64,000 nt of DNA, from contig NZ_JAGYPD010000002.1 of the NCBI RefSeq assembly GCF_018343515.1, positions 372,001 through 436,000 on the forward strand, read 5' to 3'. Within the stretch, counting starts at the first letter, position 1. The number at the start of each line of letters is the position of its first letter. A program made the translations under genes and the position numbers. The notes beneath the pieces were generated by a model, which saw nothing but the letters and a program-made list of their open reading frames with translations, was not told the DNA's origin and did not search any database. This DNA is from Bacillus sp. FJAT-50079. Its GTDB lineage: Bacteria; Bacillota; Bacilli; Bacillales; Bacillaceae_C. This document shows, in pieces, positions 59,367 to 64,000 of the stretch.

Positions 59367-59762
59367 TTATTCATCGATAATAATTGTCCCATCAATCTTT
59401 GTGAAAATTTGGCTCCCTGCTTCTTGGCGATCCATTACCGTTACGACAGTACTGTTTTTGGCACTTACAATTAATGCCGCGTTTTGTAAGAGTACGAGTG
59501 AATTTTTCACACCTTTTTGTTTTGCTTCGTCTACTTTCGCTCCGATTTCCTTCCAAACATGTGGCTGTATATTAATTTGCCTTTGTTCCATTCTCATCTC
59601 CGCATGTTTACTAATTGCCAAGTTGGTTTCCGCGCGTTGCAAATGAGTGGAGAAAGCTTCGCTGGTGGAGCTGTTTTTAGCCACATTTTTTTTAGTAATG
59701 GGGTGGTTGATCATCGGCTGCGATTGAAGTTGATGAATAAGACTATTGCCCATGACACCCAT
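59367..59762 (-). CDS. Conserved flagellar operon protein (TIGR02530 type), function unknown
   Basis: A 131-residue protein matching a family found between flgD and flgE in many Bacillota but absent from B. subtilis. The first 45 residues are polar; the conserved part begins ISKHAEMRMEQRQINI and includes DEAKQKGVKNSLVLLQNAAL and VVTVMDRQEAGSQIFTKIDG. No membrane segment is seen. It may take part in hook assembly or its control, judged from position only. It starts six bases after the flgD stop. Confidence 0.85.
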   Translation of the reverse strand: MGVMGNSLIHQLQSQPMINHPITKKNVAKNSSTSEAFSTHLQRAETNLAISKHAEMRMEQRQINIQPHVWKEIGAKVDEAKQKGVKNSLVLLQNAALIVSAKNSTVVTVMDRQEAGSQIFTKIDGTIIIDE

Positions 59763-59767
59763 CCTCT

Positions 59768-60397
59768 TTAACTAATTTTTATTAATTGACTTGTTTTTAC
59801 TTCCTGCCCATCATTTGTCATAAGTGTTACAAAGCCATCTTTCATGGAAACAGACTGAACAATGCTGCTAAATTCTTGATCATCATTTAGCCACGAGATT
59901 TGCTTTCCGATCATTAAACTTGCTTGAATAAGTGGGGTTTCCACCGCTGTATCTGTTAGCTCTGATACATTTGCTGGTGCAAGTTCTTTCCCATCAGTTA
60001 AAATAATTTTTACGGTGTCTCCCATAAATTGAACGGTTTTTACAATTCCTTTTCCTTCATTAATGGATATTTCTCCAGACTCTGCATGATCGTCTATTGT
60101 ATGCCAAGTCACTTCTTTTCCAATTAATTGTTGGTATGCAATTAAACTCGTTTGTGTTTGAAGCTCAACTAATTTCTCCATTGACTGACTCATATTCGTC
60201 ATTTGCTCTAAGCTAGAAAAAGTCGCCATCTGCGCTATGAATTCCTTATCTTCCATCGGATTCATCGGATCTTGATTTTGTAACTGTACCATCAATATTT
60301 TCAAAAAATCATCTTTTCCTAAAATATCATTACCCGTCTTCACTTCTCGCTTTTGCACGGAAGATAATAGTAAATCTGAGTGAATGGAATTAACCAT
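59768..60397 (-). CDS. flgD: Hook cap protein FlgD with duplicated C-terminal module
   Basis: Caps the growing hook. The 209-residue protein has the N-terminal FlgD region (LGKDDFLKILMVQLQNQDP, NPMEDKEFIAQMATFSSLEQ) and then two similar modules: LIGKEVTWHTIDD to ILTDGKELAPANVSEL, and MIGKQISWLNDDQ to MTNDGQEVKTSQL. B. subtilis FlgD (YlxG) is about 140 residues and has room for only one. ATG 60397 was chosen, with GGAGGTG (the fliK stop region) upstream; a longer frame to 60433 overlaps fliK and lacks similarity. Confidence 0.9.
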   Translation of the reverse strand: MVNSIHSDLLLSSVQKREVKTGNDILGKDDFLKILMVQLQNQDPMNPMEDKEFIAQMATFSSLEQMTNMSQSMEKLVELQTQTSLIAYQQLIGKEVTWHTIDDHAESGEISINEGKGIVKTVQFMGDTVKIILTDGKELAPANVSELTDTAVETPLIQASLMIGKQISWLNDDQEFSSIVQSVSMKDGFVTLMTNDGQEVKTSQLIKIS

Positions 60398-60404
60398 CGC
60401 TAAC

Positions 60405-61553
60405 CTACACCTCCATTTCAAACAAAAGATCATTCAATGTATCACTAAAGTTTGCTTGACCCTCTTCGTGATCTTTCTCATTCTGATGATTTGCTTGTCC
60501 ATCTTTCCCTTCTTGTTGCCCTTGTCCATTTGGATACTTTTGCAAGTCATGTTGGTTGTTATATGTAATTTCGACTTTATCCAAAGGAATATTTTGATGC
60601 GCAAATGCTTGCTTCAATTGATGAATTTGTTTGTCAAGTAGCTCCTTCGCAGAGCTCGTCGATGCGATCATTCTCGCAATCATCGCCCCATCTTTTTGTA
60701 TAAGCTCAACATTTAACGTCCCTAAATGTTCAGGATAAAGCTTTATGAACAAGCGGGAGCTCGTACGCGTTTGCGAGAATTGTGATTGGGCTAATATGTT
60801 TGAGAATTGTTTCACGAATTCATTCATAAGCGGCTGTTCGTTCGATCGATTACCAAGGTGAAGAACAAATTGTTCAATCTTCGTCATCGGTTGCTGCATC
60901 GATACAGGAAAATCGGCACCATTTGTCTGGCTCGCCTGGCTAGTCTGGATGAACGGCTGCAACGAATCTTTGCGATTCATGAAAACCGTTGCTAACAGAC
61001 CAGGAAAAGGAGTAGAGCGTGTTTCTGATTGAGCATGCTTTAGTTTTTCTACGAATTTTTGCAACTCGCTATTCAATTGCTCTAGCTTCGTTGTTTCATG
61101 GTACTCAAATGGCTGAATTTGCTTAGTCATTTTTACGAGTTCCGCAATTTCCTGCACGGGCAGCCGCTGTTGCTCACGAAAGTCGATGATGTTTAGCTGT
61201 TGAAAAATAAAGAGCAACTCATCAATCAATTCCCTTTCATCAGCGTCATCCTCAGTTGGTGACAAATGTAATTCAGCTTTTACATGATCAATAATGTCTG
61301 TCGATATAAAAAATAAATCACGGTCGAGCGGACGATCGTTGAGCTCTATTTCCGGCGATAAAGCTTCCATGATAGCCGAATATAATTCATCTAGTAATGA
61401 GGCTGTTTGTTCCTCACTCCCACTCTCGCTCTCTTTTGAAGTAATCGGCATAAGTGCGTTTTCTAATATTGCTTGAAATTCAGTAGTCGGCTTCAATTCA
61501 TGGGAGGCTATTTGGCTTTTTAAAGACCCTAGCAAAAGATTGTCAATTCTCAA
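60405..61553 (-). CDS. fliK: Flagellar hook-length control protein FliK
   Basis: The molecular ruler that sets hook length and triggers the export switch. The 382-residue protein has a variable, acidic and Gln-rich N-terminal part and the conserved C-terminal hook domain (LFIKLYPEHLGTLNVELIQK near residue 280, then MIARMIASTSSAKELLDKQI). The end is a Gln/Asn/Glu-rich tail (GQGQQEGKDGQANHQNEKD). It is separated from ylxF by a 233-base gap with a repeat. Confidence 0.92.
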   Translation of the reverse strand: MRIDNLLLGSLKSQIASHELKPTTEFQAILENALMPITSKESESGSEEQTASLLDELYSAIMEALSPEIELNDRPLDRDLFFISTDIIDHVKAELHLSPTEDDADERELIDELLFIFQQLNIIDFREQQRLPVQEIAELVKMTKQIQPFEYHETTKLEQLNSELQKFVEKLKHAQSETRSTPFPGLLATVFMNRKDSLQPFIQTSQASQTNGADFPVSMQQPMTKIEQFVLHLGNRSNEQPLMNEFVKQFSNILAQSQFSQTRTSSRLFIKLYPEHLGTLNVELIQKDGAMIARMIASTSSAKELLDKQIHQLKQAFAHQNIPLDKVEITYNNQHDLQKYPNGQGQQEGKDGQANHQNEKDHEEGQANFSDTLNDLLFEMEV

Positions 61554-61614
61554 ATCTTTTCACCACCTTTCGATTATCTAGTCAATCCGCCAAGGCGTAA
61601 TTGCGTCCAATTTT

Positions 61615-61745
61615 TTTGACCTCGTGCCCGCAAGATACAGGTTACAACTGTTGCCGCAGTTCGCGGCGAACTTAGATCGCTTTCTTGAGCTTCATAAAGC
61701 TGTGACTTCCGCCGAAGGCCTGATGTGAATCAGCAAGGCTGTTTG
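61615..61745. repeat. Core-type repeat inside the fla/che operon (family C)
   Basis: It carries CAGGTTACAACTGTTGCCGC and TTCGCGGCGAACTTAGATCGC, corresponding to the core of families A and B (GTTGCCAC, GTGGCG, then a TTAG motif), followed by GAGCTTCATAAAGCT. The flanks differ from both families. It sits between ylxF and fliK, where B. subtilis has almost no gap. Confidence 0.55.
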
Positions 61746-61786
61746 TTCCGAAAAAATTCTTCTTACTTAGAAAAGAGCAACTTCTG

Positions 61787-62377
61787 TTAGTTCGTTATTG
61801 CGGAAAGCTTTTCGGAATATGCCGCTGCATCCTTTGCTGGCATATTTTCCATCACTTTAGCAAGTGATTCTGTGCTTAAATTCGCTAAAATTTTAAGCGC
61901 TTCTTCCTCTTTCATTTCCATAATAATCGGTGCAGATTTTTTGGCTGTCATTGCTTCAAAAGTCATAATCATTTCTTTAAAAGCTCGTTTGTTTTCATCC
62001 TGAATCTGCCTTAGTTCGGCAATCGTTTCTTCCAATCTTTGCTGCTCCAACAAAAGTCGATCTTGCTCTGCCTCTTTGCTTTCAATTTGGCTTTTCAATT
62101 GGGAAATCTCAGCATCTTTATCTTGAATTTCCGCATCTAAGTGAATAATTTTCTCTTCAAGCTGGACAATGTTTTCATTCTCCACCTTCATATTCGAGAT
62201 GGCAGTGAGTTTTCCACTTATTTCTTTCGCTTTCTCAAAGACATTTATCCCCATTAAAGAAGTAATAAGCAGTCCGATAAAAAGAGCGAATAAAAGTGGA
62301 ATAATGCCCCAAAATATGAATCTTTGCAAAAGACTCGCTTCTTTTACTTCCTTTTGTTTTTTCAAGGATTTTTCCAC
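61787..62377 (-). CDS. ylxF: YlxF, MgtE-N-like flagellar operon protein
   Basis: A 196-residue protein with a membrane helix near residues 24-46 (FWGIIPLLFALFIGLLITSL), a long coiled coil (about 60-130) and a C-terminal MgtE intracellular-like domain (EEEALKILANLSTESLAKVM). It resembles the MotE type of periplasmic/secreted chaperones. It lies between fliJ and fliK as in B. subtilis. Confidence 0.88.
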   Translation of the reverse strand: MEKSLKKQKEVKEASLLQRFIFWGIIPLLFALFIGLLITSLMGINVFEKAKEISGKLTAISNMKVENENIVQLEEKIIHLDAEIQDKDAEISQLKSQIESKEAEQDRLLLEQQRLEETIAELRQIQDENKRAFKEMIMTFEAMTAKKSAPIIMEMKEEEALKILANLSTESLAKVMENMPAKDAAAYSEKLSAITN

Positions 62378-62385
62378 TTCATCAC

Positions 62386-62838
62386 CTAGCTTCCTTCCCG
62401 ATGAAAATATTGGATGGAAGAAATTTCATCGAGTTGCATGTTTTCAATCTCGTTTACCATTCGTACATACGATTGGTAACTTTTTTCTTTCATTTTTTCG
62501 TATTTTTTCATTTCAATATTGCTTTCAAGCAGTTTTTCTTCACACCAATTCATTTTATTGCGAGCATTCATCACGACGAGTTGGTAATGTTCAATCGACT
62601 TTTCTAAATTAGTAATGAAATTTTGATAATGCCTAATTTCACTAATAGGCAATCCTTGAGATAGCTTGTCGGATTGAAAATGCTCAAGGCCTTCTTTTTT
62701 CTTTAATAACCCGAATAAATGCTCCGCCGCATCTTCAAACTTTTTAACCGAATCTTGATAAATGCCCATTGCTTCATCTTTTTCTCGCTCTTTTAAATGA
62801 AGGATCTTTTGAAATTTAAATTGGTACTTCATGTTCAT
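62386..62838 (-). CDS. fliJ: Flagellar export chaperone FliJ
   Basis: A 150-residue, almost fully coiled-coil protein (YQFKFQKILHLKEREKDEAM at the start) that works with FliI and FlhA in export. Its ATG overlaps the fliI stop by four bases. Confidence 0.93.
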   Translation of the reverse strand: MNMKYQFKFQKILHLKEREKDEAMGIYQDSVKKFEDAAEHLFGLLKKKEGLEHFQSDKLSQGLPISEIRHYQNFITNLEKSIEHYQLVVMNARNKMNWCEEKLLESNIEMKKYEKMKEKSYQSYVRMVNEIENMQLDEISSIQYFHREGS

Positions 62839-64000
62839 TCACCCGCTTCTGCCAACTCAATCAAACGTTGGATGCTTTGTTCACTTGATATTTGCTCATC
62901 GGTTTCCTGCTTCAAAAATGAAATAATATGTGGATACAATTTGATCGCTTCATCAATTTCCTTTGATGCACCCTTTTTATACGCTCCAATATTTATGAGA
63001 TCTTCCGAGTTCATGTACGTGCTTAATAAGTCTCTAATTTTTTCTGAAGCCGTCCGATGCTCTTTCGTTGTTAAATGGTTCATAAGCCTACTTACACTTC
63101 TTAATACATTTAACGCAGGGTATTGCCCTTTATTTGCAAGCGTACGGTCGAGTACAATATGGCCGTCGAGAATCCCCCGCACTGCATCTGCAATCGGTTC
63201 ATTCATATCATCGCCATCAACTAAAACCGTATAAAAAGCAGTAATCGTTCCTTTATCACTCGTTCCTGTTCTTTCGAGCAGTCTTGGTAAAATCGAAAAT
63301 ACAGACGGCGTATATCCCTTCGTCGCTGGTGGCTCACCAACCGCTAAGCCTACCTCACGTTGCCCCATCGCAACACGGGTTACGGAGTCCATCATAAACA
63401 TGACATCATAGCCTTTATCACGGAAATATTCAGCAATGGCAGTGGCGGCAAATGCCCCTTTAATTCTCATTAATGGCGGTTGATCAGAAGTCGCTGCGAT
63501 TACAATTGACTTTTTTAAGCCTTCTGGCCCTAAGTCACGCTCAATAAACTCCCTTACTTCACGCCCCCGTTCACCGATCAGTGCAATCACATTAATATCC
63601 GCTTTTGTATTTCTTGCAATCATCCCAAGTAAAGTACTTTTCCCCACTCCACTTCCGGCAAAAATGCCGAGCCTTTGCCCCTTTCCCACGGTTAAAAGAC
63701 TATCAATTGCCTTCACCCCAACTTCTAAAACATCAGAAATCGGTGGTCTACTTAGTGGATTTGGCGGTGTACGATCGGTTGCGACGGTTTCCATATTAAG
63801 TGACATCGATGAGCCGTCAAGCGGACGACCTAATGAGTCAATCACTTTGCCGATTAACTCATGGCCTACTTTGATTTCCAGAGGTTTCCCCGTCGCCTCT
63901 ACAAGGCTTCCTGGTGCAATATCCTGGATATCCGAATAAGGCATTAAGATGATGTTTTGTTCTTTAAAACCAACAACTTCTGCAATGATTTTTCTGCGTT
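62835..64000 (-). CDS. fliI: Flagellar export ATPase FliI, N-terminus cut by window edge
   Basis: Powers substrate delivery to the export gate. The frame stays open to the right edge: an internal Met at 63944 is preceded in frame by RRKIIAEVVGFKEQNIIL, which is family sequence, so roughly the first 50 residues are outside. Seen: Walker A FAGSGVGKSTLLGMIA, ALIGERGREVREFIE, MFMMDSVTRVAMGQREVGLA and SILPRLLERTGT. It overlaps fliJ by four bases. Confidence 0.97.
   Translation of the reverse strand, partial: RRKIIAEVVGFKEQNIILMPYSDIQDIAPGSLVEATGKPLEIKVGHELIGKVIDSLGRPLDGSSMSLNMETVATDRTPPNPLSRPPISDVLEVGVKAIDSLLTVGKGQRLGIFAGSGVGKSTLLGMIARNTKADINVIALIGERGREVREFIERDLGPEGLKKSIVIAATSDQPPLMRIKGAFAATAIAEYFRDKGYDVMFMMDSVTRVAMGQREVGLAVGEPPATKGYTPSVFSILPRLLERTGTSDKGTITAFYTVLVDGDDMNEPIADAVRGILDGHIVLDRTLANKGQYPALNVLRSVSRLMNHLTTKEHRTASEKIRDLLSTYMNSEDLINIGAYKKGASKEIDEAIKLYPHIISFLKQETDEQISSEQSIQRLIELAEAGE

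Overview
The window looks like chromosomal core DNA of a spore-forming, motile, low-to-moderate GC member of the Bacillaceae (Bacillus/Geobacillus/Aeribacillus-like). Evidence is the gene order, close to the Bacillus subtilis fla/che to spoIIIE region, the presence of SpoVFA/SpoVFB (dipicolinate synthase), TepA and SpoIIIE, the FliY/CheC/CheD/FlhF/FlhG/SigD set, and PolC-type DNA polymerase. I cannot name the genus with confidence. Every recognised gene is on the minus strand, so transcription runs from high to low coordinates. No rRNA, tRNA, CRISPR array, prophage or intact insertion sequence was seen.

Layout in transcription order. (1) 64000-41714: the fla/che operon: fliI (cut by the window edge), fliJ, ylxF, fliK, flgD, a conserved flagellar protein of unknown function, flgE, swrD, fliL, fliM, fliY, cheY, fliZ, fliP, fliQ, fliR, flhB, flhA, flhF, flhG, cheB, cheA, cheW, cheC, cheD, sigD, an uncharacterised 102-aa gene and swrB, ending at a terminator. 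Many neighbours overlap by 4 to 11 bases, suggesting translational coupling. (2) 41713-40794: about 900 bases without a gene, holding a large palindromic repeat. (3) 40793-27164: rpsB, tsf, pyrH, frr, uppS, cdsA, dxr, rasP, proS, polC (translation, nucleotide, isoprenoid and lipid precursor synthesis, membrane proteolysis, replication). (4) 27163-26288: a gene-poor stretch with a repeat and a decayed plus-strand remnant. (5) 26287-16002: rimP, nusA, ylxR, ylxQ, infB, ylxP, rbfA, truB, ribF, rpsO, pnp (ribosome assembly, initiation, termination control, RNA decay). (6) 15772-7355: ylxY, mlpA, ylmC, dpaA, dpaB, asd, dapG, dapA. Asd, DapG and DapA make dihydrodipicolinate, which DpaAB oxidises to dipicolinate for the spore core. 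(7) 7214-1: an RNase J2-like protein, an AEC transporter not found here in B. subtilis, tepA, ylzJ, ftsK/spoIIIE, then a nucleoside-binding lipoprotein cut by the edge.

Most of the window is conserved and ordinary. Points that stand out: a CheB made only of the methylesterase domain; a potential three-helix RNA in the pnp leader built from nested inverted repeats; an RNase J with two lost metal ligands and a TTG start; a FlgD with a duplicated C-terminal module; an uncharacterised gene between sigD and swrB; and a set of intergenic repeats that differ at their ends but share a roughly 45-base core with a GTTGCCAC/GTGGC hairpin, one of them lying inside the fla/che operon. All functional calls rest on recognition of family motifs and gene order; no database search was run.
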